Translations under genes and position numbers: made by a program
In this document: piece by piece, positions 11,820 to 23,414 of the stretch
Layout: each line of letters begins with the position of its first letter
Position numbering within the stretch: the stretch's first letter is position 1
Assembly (NCBI RefSeq): GCF_018991925.1
Contig: NW_024753920.1
Location: 124,001 to 188,000, forward strand
Source of the DNA: Homarus americanus
Lineage: Eukaryota > Arthropoda > Malacostraca > Decapoda > Nephropidae
Length of the DNA: 64,000 bases
Reading direction: 5' to 3'
The notes under the pieces: model-generated
Databases searched by the model: none
Seen by the model: the letters and a program-made list of their open reading frames with translations, nothing else
Told to the model about the DNA's origin: nothing

Positions 11820-13070
11820 AGATGCGATATTGAGTAAGAATGGAAAGGGAAGATAAGAGAAATAGTGGGAGAGGTAGGGGAGGAGAGCGTGGGGAGAGAG
11901 CGAGGAGGAAAAAGATTAGAAGAGCAAGGCAATATGTGGGTGTAGAAGGTGGAGGAAAGGGGAAGGTAGGTGACGGTACAGGGGGTATGGCGAGGAGATG
12001 TAGGTGAGGGTAGATGGTAGGGAAAGAGGGAAAGACAGTGGGTGGAACAGGAAAGGGAGAGAGGGTGGGGTTGAAGGCGGATGACCCGGAGAGTAGGAGG
12101 GGAGAAGAGGGGCAAAAATTGGGGAAATAACGGCGGACGGAAGAGGGTGGGTCGAATGGGTGGGGTTACACTGAAAGGTGGGGCCAGTGGGGAGCTTACT
12201 CTTGGGGACAGTGGGGTGGAGGGTTGCAGGGAGGGGGGGAAGAGTGCCTTTAAGGGTGTCATAAGTTGATGGATGGCACTAATATGAGGGCGGTGCTGGG
12301 ATTACACCCATCACTGCCACACAGGAGGCATGGGAAGCTGGGTGGGGGGGGAGGGGAGGGAGAGATGTAAGGTGAGGGGAGAGAGTTTGTAGGGGAGGGA
12401 GGGTGAGGAGGTAGATGGGTGGCAAAAGGAGAGGAAAGGGTTACAAAGGGAGGGGTGGAGGTAAGGGTAAATGGGTGGTGAGGGAAGAATGAATGATATA
12501 AAAGGGGATGGGTGGGAAGGCTGATGCAAATATGGGTAGTAGAATGAGGAGGGGAGGTGGTGAGGGACAGGGGAAAGAAGAGGGGAGAGAGGAGGATGAT
12601 TCACAGGTGATGGCCACAAGCAAAAGAAGGGGAGGAGGGACAAATGGAAGGAGGGGGACCAGAGGGGCGAGGGGGGGCAGGAAAGAGGGAAGAGGAGGAG
12701 GGGGCCAGGAGGGACGGAGAACGAGGGGCCAGGAAGACGAGGGGGGGGCAGGAGAACGAGGGGCCAGGGAAGACCAGAGGAGGGGGTGGAGAACGAGGGG
12801 GGCTAGGAGGATGAGGGGGCAGGAGGAGAAAAGGAGGGGAGGGGCTTGGGGAGGACAGGGGGTAGAGAGGGGGGCCAGGGAGGATGAGGGGCAGGAGGAT
12901 GAGGGGGGGTGAGAACAGGGGCCAGGAGGACGAGGGGCAGGGAGGACGAGGGGCTAGGGAGAGGGGCAGGAGAGGGGGCCAGGGGATGAGGGAGACAGGG
13001 GGACGAGGAGGACTAGATGGATGAAAAGAACAGAATAAGGGACAACACACAAAAGGGAGGGGAGAAAGGA
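11820..13070. repeat. Long polypurine tract, G-rich
   Basis: About 1.25 kb with strong purine bias on the plus strand. From 12640 to 13010 it becomes very G-rich, with many runs of four to eight G and a degenerate ggggccaggaggacga repeat. Such DNA is known to favour G-quadruplexes, triplexes and R-loops; none is demonstrated here. Overlapping Gly/Arg- and Pro/Ser-rich frames are compositional. Confidence 0.85.
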
Positions 13071-13262
13071 TAAATTAGAACATGTATTAAAAAAATTCCT
13101 GGAGTGGATGTAAATGTGACAGATAATTATGTTTGTAAAAAAATTATACTTCAACTGATCATAAATTAATAAAGACACAGAACAACTTAAGATAAATAAA
13201 TAAAATTCACCCAAATAAACTGAAATTTTAATCTAAACATACATGTAAAAACATAAAAATAA

Positions 13263-14400
<1,138 letters not shown>

Positions 14401-14412
14401 AACATATTACAC

Positions 14413-14456
14413 TGGTTAAGCAGATGAACACTTGGTTATAATTGTGGCTTCGAGTC
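14413..14456 (+). other. Possible tRNA-like A/B box pair (weak)
   Basis: TGGTTAAGCAG (14413-14423) fits the RNA polymerase III A-box consensus and GCTTCGAGTC (14447-14456) is one base from a B box. The 23-nt spacing is shorter than in normal tRNAs and no acceptor stem pairs, so this is at best a SINE remnant and may be chance. Confidence 0.2.
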
Positions 14457-14512
14457 ACATCAGAGAGAGATGACAGAACATTTAAATTACAAAAATTTTT
14501 ATATCATGTAAA

Positions 14513-14692
14513 TTAGATTAGGTTCGGTTCAGTTAGGTAAGTTAGGTTAAGTTTGGTGAAGTTAGGTTAAGGTTAAGTTAGGTTACATCACGTTTAATCA
14601 GGTAGTGTTAGATTATATAAGGTTATGCAAAGGATGAGTTAGGTTAGGCTAGGTTAGATTAATTTAGATTAGGTCGAATTAGGTTAGGTTCA
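14513..14692 (+). repeat. Interstitial telomere-type TTAGG(T) tract, G-rich strand on plus
   Basis: Repeated ttaggtt and gttaggttaa words with substitutions and insertions. TTAGG is the usual arthropod telomere repeat. The tract faces the inverted CCTAA tract at 14710-14940. Confidence 0.75.
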
Positions 14693-14709
14693 GTCGAGCT
14701 TAAAAACAA

Positions 14710-14940
14710 ATAACCTCACTTAATCGCATATAACCTAACCTACCTTACCTTGAATAGCTTATCAATACTCTACCTACCCTAACCAATATTTAACCTAACC
14801 TATATTACCTAAACTGTCCTAACCTAACCTGACATATCCTAACCTAACCTGACCTGTCCTAACCTAACCTAACCAATATGCGCTAAACCAAATAACCTAA
14901 CACATACCGTAAACCTAACCTAACCTAACCCGTCTAATCT
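14710..14940 (-). repeat. Interstitial telomere-type CCTAA tract, inverted relative to the preceding one
   Basis: Repeated taacctaacct and cctaacctgacc words. With the preceding tract it gives the order TTAGG-then-CCTAA, a head-to-head arrangement with an ~18 bp junction around 14693-14709. Confidence 0.75.
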
Positions 14941-15189
14941 CTACTAAATTGTGTGGAATTCTTCTATCATCTTTAAGCAATAAAAGTATAAACCAACTTT
15001 TTGTCCAAACACTGGGTGAAAACTTTCCAACTTTCACTCGATAGAACAAAACTGTAACACAAAAATGAAAACTGGTGTATATGTCAACGGGTCAGACTAT
15101 GTGGGGCAGAATTTCTTTTTCCTTGTAACTTATCACTGGAACCGACTGTGTTGAGCTGGAAAAAAATAATGTCTCTTTCTTCCTCAATT

Positions 15190-15268
15190 CTTTTTAGTGA
15201 AATTTAAAAACAATAACAATAATAATATAAACATCAACAACAATATTAATAATAATAATAAAACAATG

Positions 15269-15321
<53 letters not shown>

Positions 15322-15322
15322 C
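15190..15322. repeat. (AAT)n/(AAC)n microsatellite
   Basis: Degenerate aac/aat triplets become a clean (aat)n run at about 15265-15320. Confidence 0.9.
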
Positions 15323-15523
15323 AAAAATAAATCGAGCGAGAGAAATTCCACCAAATAAATCCGAGTGGTTGAAGACAGACAGAGCAATTGCAACACGACT
15401 CTCGTATACCTGAAGTGTTGTAACGTAAAAAAAAAGAAAACGAAAATGATAATAAAACGAATACAATTAATCTTTTACAATAAATTTCCTGAAATTCCCA
15501 TAACTGTATCAGATTTTCCACTC

Positions 15524-15646
15524 ACCTAACCTAACCTAACCAAACTAACCAAACCTAACCTAATCTTATCTACCTTACCGTATAATTGAACCTAACCTAA
15601 CCTAACCTAACCTAACCTAACCCAACCTAACCTAACCTAGCCTAAA
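15524..15646 (-). repeat. (CCTAA)n interstitial telomere-type repeat
   Basis: Nearly perfect cctaacctaacctaa at 15590-15645 with a more degenerate left part. It lies in the same orientation as 14710-14940. The stretch 15647-15835 shows no gene. Confidence 0.85.
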
Positions 15647-15837
15647 TACCACAACTGGAACAATTTCAATTCTGTCAACACAACACGGAAAAAAACTCCA
15701 CCCAAACCACACACCTTGACCAAGACTGTGGCAACGACTTCTCTTAACACCTCTGACACGGTACCACGGTGGACCTGGCACGGTGAGGTAATTAAGGTGA
15801 GGTGACAGGTGGTTTTTGTCAACCACGTGTAGCTACT

Positions 15838-16155
15838 TGAGACGTTTTCCCCCTTTTCGTCTTCGAGTGAAACGTTTTTGTACCATTTTTGTTTTATTCC
15901 TGGTGTGGATGAAACGTTTCCCATTGTGTCTGCCTCCTCGTGTGGCTAAAACGTTCCTTCTATCATTGAAACGTTCTCCCATTAATGTCTTCATCATGTG
16001 ACTAAAACGAATCCATTGTCTTTCTCCTTCGGTTTAAACGTATTCATATTTTGTTTTCCTTCCTGAAGTAGATAAAACGTTTTCCCATCTCATACTTCTG
16101 GTCGAGTTAGAACGTTTCCCCATCTTCTCATCTCCCTGGTGTGGTTAAAACGTTC
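15838..16155. repeat. ~40-bp degenerate repeat with AACGTT core
   Basis: The word (a/g)aaacgttttcccat or a variant recurs about ten times between 15841 and 16150, spaced 27-43 bp apart. Each copy is preceded by a variant of tggtgtggataa. The palindrome AACGTT is the best-kept part of an otherwise decayed unit. Confidence 0.65.
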
Positions 16156-16334
16156 TCAGCGCCCCCCTCACCTAAACATTCAGCCGTCCGTCACACGTTC
16201 CTCGCCCATTACAACACGGAGCTATCTGATTACCTGCCGTCATTTCCAGGTATTACTTCTTGAGCTACAATCACCTGGCGCGTGTAATGATCTTGTACGA
16301 CTGGGATATCCGTTCGTTCTGGTTGTGAGGGGGG

Positions 16335-16545
16335 AGGGATGGGGAGGTTAGCAGGATGGATAGAGGGGAAGGGGAGAGGATGGGGAGGTTAGCAGGATGG
16401 ATAGAGGGGAAGGGGAGGGATGGGGGAAGGTAGAAGGGGAGGGATGGGGAAGGTAGGGGGGAAGGAGAGGATGGGGAAAGGTAGAGGGAAGGGGAGAGGG
16501 ATGGGGAAGGTAGGGGGGGGGGAGAGTTGGGAGGATAGAGGGAGG
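16335..16545. repeat. ~47-bp G-rich minisatellite
   Basis: ggggaggttagcaggatgg with a purine-rich filler repeats at about 16338 and 16382, then decays into shorter ggggaaggtag units ending in a G9 run. Confidence 0.8.
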
Positions 16546-16551
16546 TGTTCT

Positions 16552-16567
16552 TCCTTATGTTCTTATA
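16552..16567 (+). other. 16-bp match to the LINE 3' terminus
   Basis: tccttatgttcttata is identical to the 3' end of the LINE copy at 57917-58455 (which is on the minus strand). It could be the stub of an extremely 5'-truncated insertion on the plus strand. Confidence 0.4.
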
Positions 16568-16619
16568 ACACATATTTACTTACTACTTAATCAAGGTTTG
16601 GCAATGATACAAACGTCAC

Positions 16620-16760
16620 GCCCCAGATAACGACCTCGAGACCCTCAGCTGTGACCTTGACCTCTGAACTTCACCTTGACCCTTTAACAGTGACCCTTAT
16701 TTATGGTCTTCCTCACAGTCGTCACCTCATTAAGACGTATTATTGAGGCTGATCTGGCTG
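16620..16760. promoter_or_regulatory. Cluster of TGACC nuclear-receptor half-sites (tentative)
   Basis: TGACCTTGACCT at 16652-16663 reads AGGTCAAGGTCA on the other strand, which contains the TCAAGGTCA word bound by FTZ-F1/ERR-type receptors. Further TGACC words lie near 16677 and 16691. Function is not shown. Confidence 0.3.
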
Positions 16761-16794
16761 TGTCTCTTAACAATATCTACGGATAACAACAACA

Positions 16795-16823
16795 GCAACA
16801 ACAACAACAACATCAACATCAAC

Positions 16824-16881
<58 letters not shown>

Positions 16882-16882
16882 G
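16795..16882. repeat. (AAC)n-(AAT)n microsatellite
   Basis: Compound triplet array, aac on the left and about 18 uninterrupted aat units on the right. Confidence 0.9.
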
Positions 16883-17029
16883 GTAAACTAATAAGACCCC
16901 TAAACAACCTCCAGTCAGGGGAAACTTAACAACCCAACAGTTTCACAATAGGTCAACACTATTATGTCAACAGGATGTGTAGTGAGAGGCAAGACGTGAC
17001 CATTACCACACTATACACATTAACAACAT

Positions 17030-17078
17030 ACATACATACATACATCCATACATCCATACATACATACATACATCCTCA
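17030..17078. repeat. (CATA)n/(CATC) microsatellite
   Basis: Tandem cataca/catcca tetramers. Confidence 0.85.
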
Positions 17079-17164
17079 CTGTTAACTATACACAAACACG
17101 ATGAAATAAATAAAAAAAATAATATATCGTTCTTCAATATCCAAGACAACGATGACGTCATAGG

Positions 17165-17350
17165 AAAGGTTGGCTCTATCCTCTACCCTCCCTTAGCCTT
17201 CCTCCACCCCCACCCTTCCTTCACCATACCTCACCCTTCCTCCACTTTATTTCACCCTTCATCCACCCTCACCCTTCCCTCCCCTCCCCTCCCTCCACCC
17301 TCACCCTTCCCCTCCCCCTCCCCTCCCTCCACCCTCACCCCTCCCCACCT
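17165..17350. repeat. Polypyrimidine minisatellite, cctccaccctcaccctt
   Basis: About eight imperfect 19-30 bp units of cctccaccctcacccttcc. The segment 17351-17818 holds no recognised gene. Confidence 0.7.
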
Positions 17351-17818
17351 TGGTCTACGTCACCCAATATACCACACTTGGCATAATTTCACCCACGTGT
17401 GTTTTTTACCAACTACCAACTCATGACAATTATTCGTATTTTTCTTCTCTTTAGTTACGTTTCACAAATACTGTACATACATAATTTGTTTCCTTCTAAT
17501 TATACGTTTTGTATTTCTAAGAGAATTTTACGACAAATTAAAAACATATATTCAGTGAAAACAATTATACAAGAGAGAGAGAGAGAGAGTCCTACCCAAA
17601 TCTATCAATACATTGTTGTTGTCCCAGGTTTGGAAAACTTCTCAAATTCCTGATCAGTTGCGCCATAACGTCACATGAGACAGACACATGACCACAACGA
17701 GACGCCGGTGTCAACTTTCTTTTGTGTGTGTGTGTGTGTGTGGGAAATATTTCTAAATTAAAAAAACGCTCGTTGATGTGAGAACCAAATGTATATAATG
17801 ACATCTCCTGAGGCTAGC

Positions 17819-17822
17819 ACCT

Positions 17823-17880
<58 letters not shown>

Positions 17881-17883
17881 ACA

Positions 17884-17923
<40 letters not shown>

Positions 17924-17955
17924 CACACAACACACACACACACACACACACACAC
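17819..17955. repeat. (CA)n microsatellite, interrupted
   Basis: About 135 bp of CA dinucleotides broken by three short phase shifts (acca, caaca). The Cys/Val frames on the minus strand are repeat-derived. Confidence 0.95.
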
Positions 17956-17979
17956 CTAATATAACATTATAATGGCAGG

Positions 17980-18555
17980 TTACTTATACTTATTTCCCTT
18001 ACCCTATCCCTTCCCCTTCTACCTCCCCTTACCCTTAACACTCCTCCTCTCCTCCCCTCCCTCATCCTATACACCCCTCACTCCCTCTTCCCTCCACCCC
18101 TCTCTCCTATCCTCCAACCCTCCCCTTAACTCTCCATTCCTCTTCTTCACCCACTACATTCTCTACCATCTCCCCTTTTTCCTTTTCCTCTTCTCTTCTC
18201 CCTTTATTACTACTAACTATCCTTCGCCCTTTTAGCCAATTCCCTTCCTTCATTCCCCCTGTCTCTCTCAATTCATTAACCCCTCTCAACCCTCTTTATC
18301 CATCCCTCCTTCAATCCATACCCCTCTCAACACCCCCCCTCCTCCTATCCAACCCTTTCTCCCTTAATCCCAAATCTTCCCCTTATCACATTCCTACACG
18401 AACATCCTCTCACTACCCTCTTTCCTTTCCTCCCTCTCCTTTCATTCTTTCTCGCCCACTCATTCAATCCTCCTCTCCCTACCTGACCTTCACCCCCTCA
18501 ACCACTACTACCCCTCCTCCCTCCCCCCTCCACTCCCCCCACTTCTCTCCCCCTT
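17980..18555. repeat. Polypyrimidine tract
   Basis: About 570 bp of C/T-rich sequence on the plus strand without a clear unit. Confidence 0.8.
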
Positions 18556-18599
18556 GCCTTATCACAGGGGTGGTTAAGTCATCATGCGGGATGGCCTCC

Positions 18600-18665
18600 T
18601 GACAGATTAATTACCGGCTGCAGCTCCTCCCTCCTGATTAATTACCGTCAGTGATTAAATGAGAA
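18600..18665. promoter_or_regulatory. Paired TAATTA homeodomain-type sites (tentative)
   Basis: The 12-mer gattaattaccg occurs at 18605-18616 and 18636-18647, 31 bp apart, followed by gtgattaaatg. TAATTA is the core of many homeodomain binding sites. This is complex sequence in a repeat-rich region, so conservation would be informative. Confidence 0.3.
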
Positions 18666-18791
18666 CGATCATGATTGCAGGAGACGGAAGGTTGTTGAAG
18701 ATCCGCGGGAGGGGGGGGTGGGGGGGGTTGGTAGCAGGGAGAGAAGGAAAGAAAGGGAGAGAGGAATGCAAAAGGCTGATGAAAGCAAGTA

Positions 18792-18795
<4 letters not shown>

Positions 18796-18822
<27 letters not shown>

Positions 18823-19655
18823 CCGAATTTAAGTTCTTGAATTCGGCAATGCACACACACCCAAACAAAAACTACATATCTTCCGTAAACACACACTACA
18901 CACCCACTCCTACACCCATACACACACACACGTACGTCCTACACACCCTCCCTCTTCATCCTTCTTTGATTTCCTCCCGTCTCTCACACACATCCCGTCA
19001 GGTCGTCTCCCTCTGATACACTTTGAGCAGCCTCCGCCTCACTAACTCCCACGGGGGGGTGTCACTTTTACACCAACACGCTCCAATAAGACAACTACAA
19101 GTCGTTTCTTTCTCTATATTGTGAATCAAGTCCTTATAAGCATATTAGGGTGGATATATTCATAGGTTCCAGTGAAAAACAATACAAAAAACAAAGTCCT
19201 TATCTGTTTAATAGTGAACGTAATAGGGACAGCCACGCTTCATCAAGCCTTCATTTTGTTTTCTGTGGAGGGAAAGAGAGATTGGTGGAAAGAGGGAAAG
19301 GTGTATGGGCAAGGGGTGAGAATGGAGTGAAGGTGAGTGAGGGGGTTGAAGTGAAGTTCAAAACAATATAGCTGCTGTGTGTTTCATCGAAGGGCCCAAC
19401 AGAGAGAGGAAACAGATGGGGAAGTAGTAGAGGAGTAAGTCTTGACACTTGTACGATGGCCCTCAGAGGCATTACCAGTGTGCCCATAACGATGGTAGTA
19501 TCGTAACGAGTTATTGATCCGCTCGCCTTTCTCCTTCTTCGTCTAGCGACAAAGTACCCCACGATCTACTTAGTATGACAAAATTGGTTTGGATAAGAGA
19601 TAGAATGGAATCCTCAGTCGAATACCAGTTCTGCAAAAAGGCAGACACAGGCTTT
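18796..19655. other. Mixed unique DNA, (GA)n and CA-rich patches
   Basis: A short (GA)n run lies at about 18798-18822 and CA-rich text at 18850-18930. The remainder is unique with no recognised gene. Confidence 0.45.
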
Positions 19656-19800
19656 GGGCACACACATCCATCCTCCCCAAAACACACACATCTTACGACA
19701 TCCACATCTTACATACATCCACATCCTACACCTACACACATCCATCCACCTACACCCACACACATACGTCCACCCTTACACACACACACTAAATACCTCG
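19655..19800. repeat. CA/TCCA-rich low-complexity block
   Basis: Alternating acacacatcc, catccacat and cacccacac words. Confidence 0.7.
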
Positions 19801-19986
19801 ACCTGGTCCTCACCCCACCAAAAAGTTACCCACCTCGTTCCCTCTCAAATTAGTAATAAAAAAAGCAACACAGATCATCATCAGTTCCTCGTAATGATTC
19901 GTATTTAACAGGAGTAAACACAAGACTCCCTCACACAGGTGCGCCGCTATCCTCACCCACGTCACAATACGGGCGGCAAGTCGTCG

Positions 19987-20178
19987 TCATCGTTCTCCTC
20001 GTCCTCCTTCTCTTCCTCATCGTCCTCCTTCTCTTCCTCATCGTCCTCCTTCTCTTCCTCATCGTCCTCCTTCTCTTCCTCATCGTCCTCCTTCTCTTCC
20101 TCATCGTCCTCCTTCTCTTCCTCATCGTCCTCCTTCTCTTCCTCATCGTCCTCCTTCTCTTCCTCATCGTCCTCCTTC
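19987..20178. repeat. 21-bp minisatellite (tcctcatcgtcctccttctc)
   Basis: Nine near-identical 21-bp units. Because 21 is a multiple of three, both strands stay open: Ser/Phe repeats on plus and a basic Met-Arg-Lys-Arg heptad on minus. There is no supporting start context or splice site, so I treat it as non-coding. Confidence 0.9.
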
Positions 20179-20247
20179 GCGTTCCCGGAAATAACTAATC
20201 ATTTTGAGAGCACACATGTATACAGTAAATAAAATAAGATACCTTGA

Positions 20248-20318
20248 GGTGAAGACGAGAGAGACGAAGACGAGAGAGACGAAGACGAGAGAGACGAAGA
20301 CGAGAGAGGAGAAGACGA
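20248..20318. repeat. 15-bp minisatellite, gaagacgagagagac
   Basis: Four and a half nearly identical units, with a diverged last unit. Confidence 0.9.
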
Positions 20319-21270
20319 AAAAGCCCCGCCCCCCGGAGATAGTGAAGACGCCCTCGCCTGGCCACACACTCTCAGAATTAACCACTAAACTCTCTTAATT
20401 AAACCCTGATTGATATACCACGTAACGCCCTTTAGGAAATTAGATGGAAAGCCAAAACTCACGCGATTCTTGCAGTGGATCAGAGAGGAGGAGGAGGAGG
20501 AGGAGGAGGAGGAGGTGGTGGAGGTAGTGGTAGTGGAGGTGATACTGGCGGCGTCGGGTCGTGTTTGAGGGACGACGATCCAAGCGACGGGTCAATCAGG
20601 TAATGGACTAATTTGGTTAAGGAATTAGCCGACCTGATGGGTTTATGGGACGTTTTACTCCCTCATAGAGATGCAGTAATGGCCGGCTACGTTTAATTGA
20701 CAACCTGAGTTAGACTTACTCTAGTGGCTCCTCCGGGCTACTCCAGGAACAGTGAGACTCGAGGGGTAATTTACTCTAACGAGGAGGGGACAAAGGCATA
20801 CCTCCAGCCAATCATTAACCTCGGCTCTAGTATGCTCAACCCTCCGCACTGTGACCCATAATATAACCTGAGAGACAGAACTAAATATTATCTTTCAGGT
20901 TTTTAGTCATAAAGCTGAGACTATTTTATCGTACAGGTGAGTTAATTAATTACAATGAAAATAATCACGTAGGTAAACAAGAAGCGCTAACAGGCGAAAC
21001 TAATTACCCCAGACCCACACACATCTGTACACCTTCACACAACTAACCACGGTACGTATTGTTAATCTACAGATCACCTTCTCTGTCAAAGCCAATACGA
21101 CACCAATACCTTTCAGATTCATTACTCACTAACTACAAAGCTTCATGGCTCTTCACGTGACACAGCTTACCTGACATTAAGACCATAAGCTTGTGGCGTG
21201 AGTGAGTGTCAGTCGCTGGTGTGGTTGGTGGCTCTCGAGTGGATTAAAGAGGACATTGTTTTAAGATGAA
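20319..21270. other. Unique DNA; (GGA)n at 20487-20515
   Basis: Mostly complex sequence, including a TAATT-rich part at 20590-20780. No gene recognised except the putative micro-exon listed at 20899-20936. Confidence 0.45.
20899..20936 (+). other. Putative 38-nt micro-exon (weak)
   Basis: A polypyrimidine-AG acceptor (ttatctttcag, with ctaaat upstream as a possible branch site) precedes, and GTGAGT follows directly after ...gtacag. The first frame is open through the segment. Splice motifs alone are a weak argument in 64 kb. Confidence 0.2.
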
Positions 21271-21274
21271 CGTC

Positions 21275-21462
21275 TGATGTGTCTCTCTGTCTCTCTCTCT
21301 CTTTGTCTCACTCCCTCTCCCTACCCCCTCCTCCTCCCTCCCGCCCTCCTTCCTTTCACGTTTGTCTGCGTGTTATTCTCTCTCTCTTTTGTTCCTTCAA
21401 TCTCCACGTGCTTATAACTATTATCTCTCTCTTCTTCCTTTCCATCTCCATCTCCTTATCAT

Positions 21463-21511
<49 letters not shown>

Positions 21512-21512
21512 G
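21275..21512. repeat. CT-rich block and (CT)n microsatellite
   Basis: CT-rich text (21275-21465) leads into about 20 CT dinucleotides at about 21466-21508. Confidence 0.9.
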
Positions 21513-22243
21513 AACGAACCACTTCAGACACGAGACAGATGAAGAACGTAAGGTCCGGTAAAACAAGTACAACACCACCAGTCACTGACCTTATATTATT
21601 ATTATATAAGAAACTCCTCCTATATAACACACCAGTATCAATATATCTCGTTATATTATCTATATATTATAACCTGTACTGATGAATAATAATTTTTCCG
21701 TATTATATTATCGACATTTGTTTACATTTTGCGATCTTTATATCTCCTAAAAATGGCAGATCGTCGACTTACTGATGTGAGGGAGAAAAAGCTCGTGAAT
21801 GTCATGGGAGGGAGGGAGAGGAGGGGTTAAGGGAGGGAGGGAGGGAGAGTTCAGCGTGCCAGAGATATTCCTATGTGTTGTAAGTCACTTTCAAAACACA
21901 GGTACGAACAATACCAGTCAGCTGGGAGACGAGTATAGACGTGGAAAATACAATTCTCCACTACACTAGGAGATCATAAGAGCTTCTATCTCCGTGACGA
22001 TAACACCCCCCCTCAAAAATAAATAAATAAATAAATAAGAAGAGTGAAAATCTCGGTTCATTAGACACAGTAATAAAAAAAATAGCAATACAGAAATACT
22101 AGAGAAGAAAACGATGTACTGTAACGAGGCAGAACACCACAGGTAAACACGTGATACCTCTCAGACAACACCTGATAACGCCAGACTACACACACACACA
22201 CACAACACTCGCCACCTGTTAAAAATAAATAAATAAAGACAAA

Positions 22244-22279
<36 letters not shown>

Positions 22280-22476
22280 AAATAAATATCTACCCTGGGA
22301 AAATAATAAAGTCGACAAACTGTGTCATATATCTTATTGTTTTCTTGGAGAGGTGAGGATAAGGGCGTGAGACTTTAGTAAATGTCAACAAGTACTTATA
22401 TTATATTATCTTGATCATGTTGGAGGTGGGGACAACGATGACTGGTCTCTATATACCCGAGAAACACTTTAAAGAC

Positions 22477-22478
<2 letters not shown>
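21513..22478. other. Unique DNA with (AAAT)n and (GAAA)n runs
   Basis: (aaat)n lies at about 22018-22038 and (gaaa)n at about 22245-22280. No gene recognised. Confidence 0.5.
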
Positions 22479-22575
<97 letters not shown>

Positions 22576-22592
22576 ACACACACACACATACA
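22479..22592. repeat. (CA)n microsatellite
   Basis: About 56 CA dinucleotides with one G interruption near 22571. Confidence 0.95.
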
Positions 22593-22689
22593 CACCAACA
22601 GCCTCACTAAACATACAATACTGCACCTCTCTCAATACTGCCAACGTGAGGCAAAAGAACGCGAGCACTGAAGAAAGTACTGCAGACTT

Positions 22690-22772
22690 AATCAGGGAGG
22701 AGAAGGGAGAAGGAGGAGGAAGAAGAGGAGGAGGAGGAGGAGGAAGAGGAGGAGGAAGAGTAGAGGGGAAGG
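22690..22772. repeat. (GGA)n purine triplet tract
   Basis: Degenerate gga/gaa triplets. The following 22773-23410 is unique (short (GT)n at 23035-23054) without a recognised gene. Confidence 0.8.
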
Positions 22773-23414
22773 AAGAGGACTGAGGGGAGACATTTACCTA
22801 ACTACAGATAAAGCAATCCCCCCCGGAAGTACAGTTTTAAGTAATTACCATGTAGATGTAATTTCAATGAGGACATTATTCAGAGGGGTTGAAGCGGGCA
22901 ATTACTACTGGTGTCACTATGTTAGCTACAGTACTAGGTAGAGAGGGTTAACATATACAGTATTCTTGTATTCTTTTTTAACTGAGTGTAATTATGTGTG
23001 GATTTTAAGTTCAGTTATGGGATGTGGAAGGAAGTGTGTGTGTGTGTGTGTGTGTTAGTCATAAGGGTGAGGTGATCCTTAGCCTGTGTGAGTGTTTTAA
23101 TTTATATTCATTACGTGTGAGCTTGAAAGTGACGACGAGGGGATATATAGAAGAGAAAGGAGGAAGAAATAAGATGGAGGAGGAAATAAGGAGAAGGGGA
23201 GGAGAGAAGTGAATAAGAAAGACGAAGAAATAAGGAGGCGGAGGGTATGTTGGGTTATGGTTAGGTTGGGTTAGGTTATGGTGGCTCAGAATATTGAAGG
23301 AAACAAGCTAATATCACTTAGTTTTAAAACACAGAGACGACACAGATGCTAGTTAAAGCTAAAAGACCTTCACTTTTTTTTTCCTTTTAACCGATGAAGA
23401 ACAAATGATCAAGA

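Noticed and set aside
19931..20167. Basic heptad-repeat frame (Met-Arg-Lys-Arg type) on minus
   Set aside because: It is a direct translation of a 21-bp pyrimidine minisatellite; the other strand is equally open.
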